NCBI GenBank assembly: GCA_021613535.1
Contig: CP075492.1
Location: forward strand, 17,236,001-17,300,000
DNA from: Adineta vaga
Lineage: Eukaryota; Rotifera
DNA length: 64,000 bases
Reading direction: 5' to 3'
Below are positions 22,217 to 34,001 of this stretch, one piece after another. The position numbers and the translations under genes are program-made. How positions within the stretch are numbered: the stretch's first letter is position 1; each line of letters begins with the position of its first letter. The notes beneath the pieces are model-generated. The model was given only the letters and a program-made list of their open reading frames with translations. It was not told the DNA's origin and did no database searches.

Positions 22217-23034
22217 TTAGACAGATCTAGTATCCACATCCTTTCATATAACGAAAATTGGGAAAAAATTCATATATATATTGTAAGAAATAAGAAGACG
22301 AACACATCTCTAGAAGAATGTATCGATCTTAAAGCATTTTGCTTCGTATAATCTGTCTATTAATCTTTTCATCAATAAAAAGAATTTCCTTCGCGAAAAG
22401 ATTTGATATTTAAATAGAGAACATGTATATCGAAGCTTTTTCGCTTCAGATTCTTTATAATATATATTTGTTGTCGAAAACGTACTAAATATCATCTTGC
22501 AAATAAATAAAAAATGCTAATACTTATTATTAGTTATTGTAAATTCAATTAATATCTGAAACAAAAAGGTTTTCGCTTTAAGTTTAGTCTTTTCCCCTTT
22601 CAATGAATTAACTTTATTTAAATATGGATAAATGATTACACTTACAAATCTAATTTCATCTAATATACTATTGACAGATTTGAGTTGTGAAAATTTTTTT
22701 CCAATCTTCGATTCTCAATCTCAAACAATAAGTGTACGTTTGAAGAGAGAACAAATACAAAAAAAACATTCATTTTGGCCCACTATTTGGATGACTGTTA
22801 ACTGTCAGAGTATCTCGTTAAATGGATCCCTTTGTTTGCTCTAGATTTTGGAAGAAATATAAAAAGCAGCAAAATAAAAAAAACGTTGTCCAACCAAAAC
22901 AAAAGAGAAGCACATAGGAAGAGAATAGAGACCTATAGAATGAGCAAATTTTCGTCAGTCAATTATTGGTAACTTTTCAAAGGGACTAAATTTCACAATA
23001 CTCATTATATTCATCAGCAGAACAAATCAAATCA
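22217..23034. other. Stretch between telomere-like tract and ART locus
   Basis: AT-rich DNA with no supported gene. A 70-codon frame at 22632-22844 has no recognisable features. The last 100 bp before 23035 are the presumed 5' region of the ART gene. Confidence 0.4.
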
Positions 23035-24338
23035 ATGGCAAACAGCACTGCAACAACTCAAACAACGGCTGGAGCTTCAAGAGACACACGTGGTCATTGT
23101 CGTCTTGATATTCAAAAGATTCAAAATGTTCTTCTTATATGGTTGGATAGCAATATCGATAACAACAACGAAGATTGTCAAAATACAATGAAACATCTTC
23201 GACGTGCTGTCAATGATTTAAACACTTACACCGATGACGATCAGTGCATCCAATTTATTGAGACAATCGAAAATCGAAAGGCGTGCATGATTATTTCAGG
23301 TTCACTTGGACAGCATATTGTTCCTCAAGTGCATAATTTGTCACAAGTGGACTCTATCTTTATCTTTTGTAGCAACAAGACACAGCATGAAGAATGGCCA
23401 AAGATCAAGGGAATCTTTTCAGAGATCAAACCCATCTGTGAAGCTCTCAAACAAACAGCACAACAATGTGAGCAAAATGCCGTTTCCATCGGTTTCATGG
23501 CATCTGGCAAAAATTTGGATCAACTAGATTCTTCTTTCATGTACACCCAGATACTCAAAGAAATACTATTAACCATTGATTTTCAAAAAAACCATATTGA
23601 AGAATTTGTTTATTATTGTCCTAATGCATTAGTGGATAATGCCGAAGAATTGGATAATGTCGAGCACTTGGTAAAGAGATATTATCAGAAAACTCCAATA
23701 TGGTGGTACACCAAGCAAAGTATTCTCTATCCCATGCTCAATCGTGCACTAAGAGAGATAAATGGTGATATTATGACACGAATAGGTTTCTTTATCAACG
23801 ATCTATATCGACACATCGAACAGGTGCACAAAGAACAACATATTGGGGAAATCTTCACAGTCTACCGTGGACAAGGATTATCCATCGCAGATTTCGAACA
23901 ATTGAAGCAAACTAAAGGTGGATTAGTATCATTTAACAATTTCTTATCCACCAGCAAGATTCGAACAGTTTCAGTTGATTTTGCCGAACGTGCTGCAACC
24001 AATCCAGATCTAGTAGGAATTCTCTTCGTAATGAAAATTGATCCAAAACAATCAACAACATCGGTTTGCTGTATGACGAGATGAGTGACTATCCAAATGC
24101 ACTTTCATATTATGAGAAAGCCCTTGCAATTCAGCAACAATCACTTCCTCAAAACCATCCTGATTTAGCTATGTCTTACAACAACACCGGTTTGGTATAT
24201 GAAAACATGGAGAACTATTCAAAAGCCTGTTCATTTTATGAGCGTGCTGTTCAAATAGCACAACAATCATTACCAATAAATCATCCTCATCGTCAAAAAT
24301 ATGAAAGAAACTTTGAGCGTGTGAAGAAGAAATTATAA
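23035..24338 (+). pseudogene. ART-TPR gene with internal deletion and frameshift
   Basis: The frame from 23035 encodes about 342 residues of a mono-ADP-ribosyltransferase of the R-S-E type. Arg278 in VYRGQ and the FLSTS serine motif are present. The frame then jumps, at about 24050-24070, into another frame (24066-24338) that encodes one and a half tetratricopeptide repeats with YYEKALAI--QSLP-NHPDLA consensus. The third catalytic motif (E-x-E), the rest of the ART fold and most TPRs are missing. The junction lies at a CAACAACATC run, which suggests microhomology deletion. Without E-x-E the product cannot transfer ADP-ribose to arginine. The intact family member would modify proteins with NAD. 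Confidence 0.85.
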
Positions 24339-24765
24339 TTCATATTTTATTTTCCTGTAATAAAGAGAAAACTGTCAAATAAATGAATTGTGCGCGTACA
24401 GAGAAACTCTGCTCAGTTTTAAAAACACTAACTGGGCAGTATTACCCACACCCGTTGTTCGTTCTGATTTGCTATCAAAGTAGTAAGGAGAAGATCATTT
24501 GAAACGAATTCATTTTTTCGTTACTAACTGTGTTATATTTAAATTTCTATCCAACAAAAGAAAACTATGGAATGTTTCGAAAAAAAATTTCTAAATGAAG
24601 AAACGAAAAAAAATCCATCATCTACTCAGTTGAAAGAAAGAACAACAACAAGCATTTCTTCATCTCCGAGAGAGAGAGAGAAACCTTACTTTGAAATTTA
24701 AAAGTAACATAGTTACAACAACAAGACAAAGATTATTCTTGAAGAAAAGGCCAAACAAAATTTCA
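24339..24765. other. Intergenic stretch with one TGTGGG arm
   Basis: Contains a single C-rich arm ACCCACACCC at 24444-24453, about 106 bp after the preceding stop. A short GA run precedes the next gene. No other feature was seen. Confidence 0.45.
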
Positions 24766-26724
24766 ATGAACTCCGATGAACGTACTGACGAAAATCAAGA
24801 GAACATTACAATAATTTGGTATAATTCAATAACTGGTAGAAATGAAGATATTGAAGTAAAATTGAAACAATTACGTGAAATAAATGATTATGTATTATAT
24901 TATAACAAAATTGATCAATGTCTTTTACGTATTCAATCGATTCAAAATGAAAAAATCATTTTAATTTTATCCGATAAAGAAATATCAAAACTAATTTTAT
25001 CAATTGACAAATGTTTTCAAATAAATTCGATTTTAATTTATTATTTCGAACAAAATCAATCAAAATCATTTTCAAATGAATTATCAAAAATCATTGGTGT
25101 CCACGATAATTTTGATTTATTACGTCAATCAGTCGAAGAACAAATTAATCTTATTGAAAAACAATTCGAAACATTTTCAACATTAAATCAATCGCAAAAA
25201 ATTATCAAGGATTTATCGAAACAATCCGCCGAATTTCTTTGGTTTCAATTCTTCAAAAATATTCTCTATCGTTTACCATCAAATCAATATGGAAGAAAAC
25301 AATTTATTGATAAATGTCGTTTATATTATCAAGGAAATGAGAAAACACTTGAAGAAATTAATGATTTTGAAAGAAATTATCAATCTGATTTGGCTATTCA
25401 ATGGTATTTGAAGAAATCATTTATCTATAAATTAATTAATAAAGCTTTACAAATCAAAGATATGATTCAATTATTTTATTTACGATTTTTTATTACTGAT
25501 CTTTCAAATAATCTCAATAATCAATATGAAAAAATCGTTGAATCAACAGAGAAAATTGTTAATGTTTATAAACAAATGAAAGTATCATTTGAAGAATTAA
25601 ATCAATTAAAAGAAAATCAAGGAAAACTTATTTCATTCAATGGATATTTATTAACTAATCGAAGTCGAAATAAAACACTTGCATTAGCAACAAAACCATC
25701 GAAACAAATCAGTGTTCTCTTTGAAATCAAATGTGATATTGAACAATTAAATAAGAAGATTCTATTTGGAGATATTTCACAATTTAATCAACATTCGAAT
25801 GAAAAAGAAGTTTTATTTGATATAGGAAATCTTTTCTATTTAGAAAATATTCAAGAAGATAATCAAATTTGGATTATTAAATTAATAGGTTCGAATGATC
25901 GAGAAAAACTTCTTCATAATTTCATAGGAAATAATGAGAAAAATGATTTAATTGTTTTTGGAAAATTAATTTATCAAATGGGATTTCATTATCAATCAAG
26001 AAAATATTTTGAACAATTATTAATTTATCAAAAGAATCAAGAAGATATTTGTTCAATTGAATCTTGTCTTGCTCATGCTTCACATTATCAAGGTGATTTA
26101 AAAAGAGCAAGAGATTTATATGATCAAATTTATGATCGATTGATGCATTCTAATCCACCGAAAATTAAAGAATCAGCTTATATTCTCAATCAAATTGGAC
26201 ATATTCTTCAATTACAAACAAAATATGATGAATCAAAACAATTTTATGAAAAATCTCTTGAAATACGAGAAAAATATTGTTCAATTGATCATCCTGATAT
26301 TGCACAAAGTCTTATTAGTATTGGAAATCTTCTTTTTATAAGACAAAAATATCCTGAAGCTTTAGATAATTTTCAACGAGCTTTAAAAATTCAAGAAAAA
26401 TCTCTTCCAAATCATTTTACTGATTATGTTATAACACTTAATCTTATTGGAAATCTTCTTCTTAAACAAAGAAAAAGTAATGATGCTTTGAAAATCTTTC
26501 AAAAAGCATTGAAAATTCAAGAAGATAATCATACAAATGAATATCCTGATCAAATTGAAACTTTAAATAATATTGCAACAAGTTATGAAAAAAGTAATAT
26601 ACCAAGAATGGCTTTGAAACATTATAAACAAATTTTAACTATTCAACAAAAATATCTTTCACCTCAAAATCAAGATCGAATCAATACGGAAACAAATATT
26701 CAAAGAGTTTCTTCTTTGAAATAA
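24766..26724 (+). CDS. Diverged ART-TPR protein, probable pseudoenzyme
   Basis: The 652-residue product uses the ATG at 24766 (M-N-S-D-E); the frame is open upstream but has no better ATG. The first 390 residues follow the layout of the ART domain seen in its neighbours. The catalytic arginine position is lysine (Lys269 in VYKQM), and the STS motif has become LLTNRS. The E-x-E site is kept as Glu346-Lys347-Glu348 (NEKEVLF). The C-terminal 260 residues hold about five tetratricopeptide repeats with the 42-residue spacing of kinesin-light-chain type. TPRs normally bind partner proteins. The loss of R and S suggests that NAD binding or transfer is lost or altered. It is convergent with the next ART gene, with 124 bp between the stop codons. 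Confidence 0.85.
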   Translation: MNSDERTDENQENITIIWYNSITGRNEDIEVKLKQLREINDYVLYYNKIDQCLLRIQSIQNEKIILILSDKEISKLILSIDKCFQINSILIYYFEQNQSKSFSNELSKIIGVHDNFDLLRQSVEEQINLIEKQFETFSTLNQSQKIIKDLSKQSAEFLWFQFFKNILYRLPSNQYGRKQFIDKCRLYYQGNEKTLEEINDFERNYQSDLAIQWYLKKSFIYKLINKALQIKDMIQLFYLRFFITDLSNNLNNQYEKIVESTEKIVNVYKQMKVSFEELNQLKENQGKLISFNGYLLTNRSRNKTLALATKPSKQISVLFEIKCDIEQLNKKILFGDISQFNQHSNEKEVLFDIGNLFYLENIQEDNQIWIIKLIGSNDREKLLHNFIGNNEKNDLIVFGKLIYQMGFHYQSRKYFEQLLIYQKNQEDICSIESCLAHASHYQGDLKRARDLYDQIYDRLMHSNPPKIKESAYILNQIGHILQLQTKYDESKQFYEKSLEIREKYCSIDHPDIAQSLISIGNLLFIRQKYPEALDNFQRALKIQEKSLPNHFTDYVITLNLIGNLLLKQRKSNDALKIFQKALKIQEDNHTNEYPDQIETLNNIATSYEKSNIPRMALKHYKQILTIQQKYLSPQNQDRINTETNIQRVSSLK

Positions 26725-26800
26725 TTTTCTAAAGAACTTTTGTTTTAACATATTGATTTTGAAAAAAAGAAAAATTTTTTTTTTGATCGAAATAAAGATT

Positions 26801-26850
26801 AGGGTGTGAGTGTGTGGGTTTGCGAAAGAAGAAGAGATACCCACACTCTC
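26801..26850. repeat. TGTGGG-type inverted repeat between convergent genes
   Basis: The left arm is GGGTGTGAGTGTGTGGGT (from 26802) and the right arm is ACCCACACTCTC (26839-26850). It lies between the stop codons at 26724 (plus) and 26849 (minus). The right arm overlaps the minus-strand stop codon. Confidence 0.8.
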
Positions 26851-29022
26851 AATCCATTGGAATCAAATGTGATATAACTCGGGAGATACATTCTTCAACA
26901 TGCTGATGTTCCTTGAAACTACCAATGGTTGAATTATTATTATAACTCTCAGCTACTTCGATATATTTATATAATGCATCTTCATAATCATTTGTAGCTT
27001 CTAAAACCATACCAAAACCAATCAATGTTTGAATATATTCGTTAGTTGGTAGATGAGTATCTTGTTCAAATACTAATTTATAATTCTGTAATGCTTTATT
27101 ATTTAATTTTAATTGACGATAACAATGGCCTAGTTGCATATAATACTTTGCTTTTAACAATGGATCGAATGAAATATCTCTCTGAGTTTGCATGATATAT
27201 ACTATCTGTTCGAGAAATTGAATTGCCATCTGATACATACCACTTTGCAAGACCATTTCGACCATATTATATGTCAGATGAGCTGTCTGCTCAAGACCAT
27301 TACGATAATCATCACTGCTTGCATATGCTAATAATTCGTCAAGTGATCTATCTTCAGACATTTGTGCATAGGTATTTGATAATATATTAATATTTGTATT
27401 AAAATCATTACAATCTGATTCAGTAACTAATAGTACATTGTCTGTTGTAGTTAGCTGTTCCGAACCAAATCTTGTCTCGTTCATCTTGTGATACATCATT
27501 TCAGCTTCTTCGTTATTATTTTTATTTTTTGCAATACTAAATAATCCTTCATAACAGTTATATCGTTTGTTTTTATCATCAGTTTTTTCGAGCAATTGTT
27601 TGTACAGATCTTTAGCTTCATCGAACCTTTCAGTTGTAAGAAGAAATCGAGCAAGATAAAGTAAAGAATCGTTCATATCTTTCTCCAACATATTTTGAAA
27701 TGTTTGATAAAGTGGTTGAAAACGTTCTTGGGCACTATCTTGCAAACTCATTTGAATTGAATACACTTTTGTCTTTTCTTCGAAATGTATATCAACTTTA
27801 TCGATGTAAAACATTTGACCTGGTACGAATAAGATTTCTTTTTCACCAGCATGTTTACTTATTTTTGAGATATCAGCAAATGGAAAGTATGGCGATACGT
27901 TTTGTTTGCATGCAGTGATCGTAAAAATGATTTGAACATGATTCATATCCTCTAGTCTAGTTGAATCAAGAAATAAAAGAGCAGTTGTCTTTTCTTTCGA
28001 TGTTGAGAAAAAACTGTTAATGACAACAGGTGAATGTTGATGATAAGCTACTAATAGATCGACTATTTCGTATTCACTAGATCGCTGACATCGGTATAGA
28101 GTTAAAACTTGATTTGATGAATCTTTTTCCATTTGTTCTCGTAATTGTTCATAAATATTTTGAAGAACAAATCGAAATGGTAAAAGAATGACGAAGATTT
28201 TTCGTTCGTAATGCTTCATTTAGAACACGATAAATGTAAACATCTCTCGTATAGAAAAATATTGCTTGATCGGGTGAATATGTTTCTTTAAAATTTTGTA
28301 TATCTCGTGCAAGAGCAATATTCTCCTTTTCAAATAATTCAATCAGATCATTATTGTTCGATTCACTTGATGGAGCTTGTAAAAGACACATAAGTAACAT
28401 ATGACGAAATACAAAATCTTTATCAAAGCTTTTAAATGAACGATCAGTAGGTTCTATGTAGAGATTTTCTTCCAATTCTTTTTCATCTACACATGTAAAC
28501 TGCACGGAATCATTAAATGGTGTTTCTATCGCCAAGTGATTGTTATTCGTGGTGGATTCTTTTGACATATCTGCGACAGTTATCACCTAAACTATATAAA
28601 TAGACAATACATATTTCAACTATTTTCTTTACTTTTGAATAATTGCTCAATGTATATTGTTCTTGTTCATTAAATGGCGGTTGATTTATAATTATTATTT
28701 TTTTTACTTGACCACAGGGATGAATGAAAGACACAAGATCACATACTAAACTACCTCCCACGAAAACAATGAACTGACTTTGTTGATCTTCACTTACTGC
28801 TTGAATGATATAATCATAACATTCTTCAGCATCCATAAAAACATATAGTTTCTTATAATAATTCGATTCCATCATGTTCAACTGCTTGAAGTGCTCTGCT
28901 TGTACTTTATCATCGTGAACTATGATTAAATTTGTAAACATGGATTGAATGGCATTCGTTTGTGTTTCAGCTAATTGACGAAAAATTCTCGAAAAATCCT
29001 TGGAAATATTCGACTCCACCAT
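26849..29022 (-). pseudogene. ART-TPR gene copy A, full length but frameshifted
   Basis: Exon 1 is 29022-28611 and exon 2 is 28570-26849, joined across a 40 bp GT-AG intron that restores frame. The product would be about 710 residues, but an extra A near 28187 (compared with copy B) shifts the frame just after R-T-K-N-L-R-H. All three ART motifs are present when both frames are read: R in LYRCQ, S in FFSTS and E-x-E in GEKEILF. The C-terminal half has TPR-like helical repeats ending near the stop. The gene shares about 2.1 kb with copy B by tandem duplication, including its promoter region. Only this copy keeps the complete TPR region. A single-base assembly error would restore it. Confidence 0.85.
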
Positions 29023-29343
29023 TTACTTTGTTCTACACACACGTAAAGAAAAATCGAACTCAGAATATGCTGTCGAGGTCTTGATCGAATGTAAATGGAA
29101 AATAAACATAAAAGTATTTTTACATCTTTTTTTTTCGAACGTAAAAGAATTGTATTCCATCGCACGATGCTTTTATATAATTATTATTAAATGGAGTTTT
29201 TTTTTTGAAGAAGTAAGAAAGTGCACAACTTTTATTGTTTTTGCTTGTCGATGTTGTATTGTAAATCAATAAGTGAACCAAGAATGAACAGAAATTATGC
29301 GTTAAGAACCTATTGATGTTTGATATTCTCGCAATAAATAAAT
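27248..29343. repeat. 2.1 kb direct repeat, unit 1
   Basis: This sequence repeats at 29344-31437 with only scattered differences. It runs from inside the TPR region of copy A (CAAGACCATTTCG) to the last codons of the neighbouring F-box gene (CTCGCAATAAATAAAT). Confidence 0.9.
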
Positions 29344-31117
29344 CAAGACCATTTCGACCATATTATATGTCAGATGAGCTGTCTGCTCAAGACTATTACG
29401 ATAATCATCACTGCTTGCATATGCTAATAATTCGTCAAGTGATCTATCTTCAGACATTTGTGCATAGGTATTCGATAATATATTAATATTTGTATTAAAA
29501 TCATTACAATCTGATTCAGTAACTAATAGTACATTGTCTGTTGTAGTCAGCTGTTCCGAACCAAATCTTGTCTCGTTCATCTTGTGATACATCATTTCAG
29601 CTTCTTCGTTATTATTTTTATTTTTTGCAATACTAAATAATCCTTCATAACAGTTATATCGTTTGTTTTTGTCATCAGTTTTTTCGAGCAATTGTTTGTA
29701 AAGATCTTTAGCTTCATCGAACCTTTCAGTTGTAAGAAGAAATCGAGCAAGATAAAGTAAAGAATCGTTCATATCTTTCTCCAACATATTTTGAAATGTT
29801 TGATAAAGTGGTTGAAAACGTTCTTGGGCGCTATCTTGCAAACTCATTTGAATTGAATACACTTTTGTCTTTTCTTCGAAATGTATATCAACTTTATCGA
29901 TGTAAAACATTTGACCTGGTACGAATAAGATTTCTTTTTCGTCTGCGTGATTACTAAATTTCGAGATATCAGCAAATGGAAAGTATGGCGATACGTTTTG
30001 TTTGCATGCAGTGATCGTAAAAATGATTTGAACATGATTCATATCCTCTAGTCTAGTTGAATCAAGAAATAAAAGAGCAGTTGTCTTTTCTTTCGATGTT
30101 GAGAAAAAACTGTTAATGACAACAGGTGAATGTTGATGATAAGCTACTAATAGATCGACTATTTCGTATTCACTAGATCGCTGACATCGGTATAGAGTTA
30201 AAACTTGATTTGATGAATCTTTTTCCATTTGTTCTCGTAATTGTTCATAAATATTTTGAAGAACAAATCGAAATGGTAAAAGATGACGAAGATTTTTCGT
30301 TCGTAATGCTTCATTTAGAACACGATATATGTAAACATCTCTCGTATAGAAAAATATTGCTTGATCGGGTGAATATGTTTCTTTAAAATTTTGTATATCT
30401 CGTGCAAGAGCAATATTCTCCTTTTCAAATAATTCAATCAGATCATTATTGTTCGATTCACTTGATGGAGCTTGTAAAAGACACATAAGTAACATATGAC
30501 GAAATACAAAATCTTTATCAAAGCTTTTAAATGAACGATCAGTAGGTTCTATGCAGAGATTTTCTTCCAATTCTTTTTCATCTACACATGTAAACTGCAC
30601 GGAATCATTAAATGGTGTTTCTATCGCCAAGTGATTGTTATTCGTTGTGGATTCTTTTGACATATCTGCGACAGTTATCGCCTAAACTATATAAATAGAC
30701 AACACATATTTCAACTATTTTCTTTACTTTTGAATAATTGCTCAATATATCTTGTTCTTTTTCATTAAATGGCGGTTGATTTATAATTATTATTTTTTTT
30801 ACTTGGCCACAGGGATGAATGGAAGACACAAGATCACATACTAAACTACCTCCCACGAAAACAATGAACTGATTTTGTTGATCTTCACTTACTGCTTGAA
30901 TGATATAATCATAACATTCTTCAGCATCCATAAAAACATATAGTTTCTTATAATAATTCGATTCCACCATGTTCAACTGCTTGAAGTGCTCTGCTTGTAC
31001 TTTATCATCGTGAACTATGATTAAATTTGTAAACATGGATTGAATGGCATTCGTTTGTGTTTCAGCTAATTGACGAAAAATTCTCGAAAAATCCTTGGAA
31101 ATATTCGACTCCACCAT
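29302..31117 (-). CDS. ART-TPR gene copy B, C-terminally truncated chimera
   Basis: Exon 1 is 31117-30706 and exon 2 is 30665-29302, with the same 40 bp intron; the phases close exactly to give 591 residues. The ART domain looks catalytically complete: R in LYRCQRS, S in FFSTSKE and E-x-E in DEKEILF. The first TPR-like repeats are present. The duplication breakpoint then replaces the last repeats with 13 residues (I-Y-L-L-R-E-Y-Q-T-S-I-G-S) that are also the C-terminus of the adjacent F-box protein. The likely role is NAD-dependent mono-ADP-ribosylation. The N-terminal 130 residues have no signal peptide, so it is presumably intracellular. The truncation may impair partner binding, but the enzyme part appears functional. 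Confidence 0.85.
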
Positions 31118-31437
31118 TTACTTTGTTCTACACACACGTAAAGAAAAATCGAACTCAGAATATGCTGTCGAGGTCTTGATCGAATGCAAATGGAAAATAA
31201 ACATAAAAGTATTTTTACATCTTTTTTTTTCGAACGCAAAAGAATTGTATTCCATCGCACGATGCATTTATATAATTATTATTAAATGGAGTTTTTTTTG
31301 AAGAAGTAAGAAAGTGCACAACTTTTATTGTTTTTGCTTGTCGATGTTGTATTGTAAATCAATAAGTGAACCAAGAATGAACAGAAATTATGCGTTAAGA
31401 ACCTATTGATGTTTGATATTCTCGCAATAAATAAATC
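29344..31437. repeat. 2.1 kb direct repeat, unit 2
   Basis: Second copy of 27248-29343. The junction at 29343/29344 joins the F-box 3' end to the ART TPR region. Differences include a T-run length change near 29200/31290 and the 1 bp indel that frameshifts copy A. Confidence 0.9.
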
Positions 31438-33164
31438 TTAATTTCTTTAGAAGATTTGATAAATTTTATTTCTCCTAGTTCCTTTAGACCATCTTCTAGC
31501 CACGATGGATTGAAGTGATATACATTGCCGCAGTCGGATTGATTTGGATACTGGAGATTTAGCATTGATAATTGAGATAAATGTTTAAATAAGTAAAATA
31601 TGAATTCTTGATTATCATTAATACATATCAATTGTTTAGTCGATGAAAATATTTGACAAAATTCTTTCAACTCATTCAAATTATTGAATAAAGTCTTTCT
31701 CATAGAAAATATCTCTAATTTCCGAATCGTTTTTGTCAAATACTCGCATAGTTGACCATCACGAAGCAAATATTTTAAATATATTCTATCAATAGCCAAT
31801 GATGAAATATGTTGAGCTTCTTTCAAAATATTCACTAATATTGATGGTTTAATTGATCGATTTGCGGATTTTATATTCAAACTTGTTACATTTGCTAAAT
31901 TAACAATCGTTTTCAGAAATTCAAATTGTGTTCTTTTGATAATTGGACTTGTCTCCTGTGATCTTGTTAAACAAAGTGACTTGATGTGAGAAAAATAATA
32001 AGGATATATCCTTTCTCCTAACACATCAACATCAATAACTAAATCAGTTACCTTCTCGAATCTATCAACATCATTCATTGATGAATTACAATATGTATAA
32101 GCACCTCTTTCAATTCTATACGTGTTTGAAATGTGTGGAATTGTATAAATTCTTGCTGAACGATTTGATATCACATATTCAGTATACCAGTGATGTTCTT
32201 TTATCCAAAATTTCTCGTAAAACTCTTCAAACCACATCTTAATATGGGAACATTCTGCATCACCAATATAAGAAAATACGAATTGAAAACTGATTAAATA
32301 AGGTAAATATAAACGAATTATGTTTTCCCATGGAGAAGCATGAATAGCATTGTCGTCATAAAATATATTTATCTTTAAATTTGTTAAACTTGGTGTTTGC
32401 TTTAAGATCGTCTTAAGACTATCATGGTCATAAGAAAAATAATCGATCGTTAAATGTGTAAGATGAATAGCATCGTTTATATAAGAAAGTTTGGCAAAGA
32501 TGTCTCCGGTAAAGTTATGGTGATCCCAAGTACCTATTTTCAGATATTTCAATTGTGACATACTCTTCCGTATTGAAGTTAATTGATTTTGATTGCAAGA
32601 TGATACTGTTAGATTTTCAAGAGACGAGAGTTCATTGATGACATTGGTATTGTCAGGTAATGTTGGTATTGTTAATATTTTTAATTTCATTGTTGGTAAA
32701 ATGGAAATGATCGCGTCGATTTCTTTATTGAAACCTGTGTAATGAAATGAAGATAATCGATCGAGATATGATAACTTTGATTTGATTAATTCAAAATTGT
32801 TTTCTGTGACTTCCTTTAGAGTTAATGATTGAAGATGAATGAATTGATCCAGTGAGAAACGTAAAAGAAATGATTGAATTTGCCAACAGATATTTTCATT
32901 GGACAAATGTAATGAATAGATTTGTTTAGAAATTTCTTTATTTAATGACATTATCTTACAAAATTGATCATATAACGGTTGTTCAATGTTTTCGCAATTC
33001 ACTAATAATCGAATACTTGAAATAAGTTTATTAAATCGAGTATTTAGTTGAGAAAATGAATAAAGAATATCGATTGAATTGAGATATTTGAAACATCGAA
33101 TGAATAATTCATTTGGTAACATTTCTAATGTTGTCATTGCTTGTTTGTTGTCGGTAATATTCAT
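31395..33164 (-). CDS. F-box/LRR protein
   Basis: A single-exon, 589-residue protein. The F-box lies at about residues 14-55 (LPNELFIRCFKYLNSIDILYSF). It is followed by about 20 irregular leucine-rich segments (for example L-T-L-T-I-D and L-K-I-N-I-F). The F-box recruits Skp1 and Cul1 in SCF ubiquitin ligases, and the LRR region would pick the substrate (family knowledge). The last 13 codons lie inside the duplicated unit and reappear at the end of ART copy B. This type of F-box protein is a large family in bdelloids with unknown targets. Confidence 0.85.
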   Translation of the reverse strand: MNITDNKQAMTTLEMLPNELFIRCFKYLNSIDILYSFSQLNTRFNKLISSIRLLVNCENIEQPLYDQFCKIMSLNKEISKQIYSLHLSNENICWQIQSFLLRFSLDQFIHLQSLTLKEVTENNFELIKSKLSYLDRLSSFHYTGFNKEIDAIISILPTMKLKILTIPTLPDNTNVINELSSLENLTVSSCNQNQLTSIRKSMSQLKYLKIGTWDHHNFTGDIFAKLSYINDAIHLTHLTIDYFSYDHDSLKTILKQTPSLTNLKINIFYDDNAIHASPWENIIRLYLPYLISFQFVFSYIGDAECSHIKMWFEEFYEKFWIKEHHWYTEYVISNRSARIYTIPHISNTYRIERGAYTYCNSSMNDVDRFEKVTDLVIDVDVLGERIYPYYFSHIKSLCLTRSQETSPIIKRTQFEFLKTIVNLANVTSLNIKSANRSIKPSILVNILKEAQHISSLAIDRIYLKYLLRDGQLCEYLTKTIRKLEIFSMRKTLFNNLNELKEFCQIFSSTKQLICINDNQEFIFYLFKHLSQLSMLNLQYPNQSDCGNVYHFNPSWLEDGLKELGEIKFIKSSKEIKIYLLREYQTSIGS

Positions 33165-34001
33165 GTGATGTTTGTTTTGAAACCAATACGAGTATTTATA
33201 TGGTAAGAAATATGTATCTTAACAATTATTCGTACTTGCACCATATGATGTGTTTATGGTGTAAAACGTTGTGAAATACTGTTTTGTTTTTGACTTAGAG
33301 ATTGTACGATTGAGTCATAGGTCACGTTGTGTAAAAAGAACAGGAATAAACCAGCACATATCATAGGTAGAGATATAGCAAATAAATATTCTCTTTGATT
33401 GCTAACAATGCATTTTGACGTTAAACTCTAAAATAACTTATGGCATCTCTTTAATACTTATGTCGCTGTCTGGAGTAGTTGCCGAAAAAGTTGCTATCTT
33501 TGCATATATCTCTCAAACGGGTGTGAGGGTTGAACAGATACGCTAGGAGCTAGTTACATTGATGAAAATATCTATGATATATCATCATAACTATATCAAA
33601 TATATAATATGAAAAGACAACTGAAATGTTATTTCTTTACAAAGATGTTACAAAGTGACAAAACTTTTTGACTGCCCTTATTAGTTTCGATTTTTTCCAA
33701 TATTCTTCTTGTAAACATTTTTCTACTCATCATTGATGGGATGGATGTGGCTGTGAGTGAGGTTGGTTCATACTGTATCTTCACCCACACCCACACCCAC
33801 ACCCACCCTCGCTATAAAATGTAATTTTTTTGGAATAGTCAACAATAGTACTCTTGTACATCAAAAACAAACCAAAACAATATGGGAATATTTATGAACA
33901 TATGCTCAAATGGAAGACACAATCAATTATGTTCTGGAAATTCCGGTATTTCAATTTATGTGTGATGTTTTTCCAGTCTCAATGGCTTTTGCTATGCAGG
34001 C
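33165..34001. other. Intergenic stretch with TGTGGG arms
   Basis: No gene. Contains a lone arm GGGTGTGAGGG at 33520-33530 and the paired element at 33736-33810 (listed separately). Confidence 0.45.
33736..33810. repeat. TGTGGG-type inverted repeat, long C-rich arm
   Basis: The right arm is a run of CACCCACACCCA units from 33783 to 33810 (about four copies). The left arm from 33736 (GATGGGATGGATGTGGCTGTG) is degenerate. It looks like a telomere-like tract on the minus strand. Confidence 0.7.

Noticed and set aside
22632-22844. 70-codon plus-strand frame before the ART locus
   Set aside because: No domain, signal peptide or homologous look; likely chance in AT-rich DNA.
28149-28586. Separate minus-strand ORFs in ART copy A treated as independent genes
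   Set aside because: Comparison with copy B shows that they are parts of one gene split by a 40 bp intron and a 1 bp insertion.
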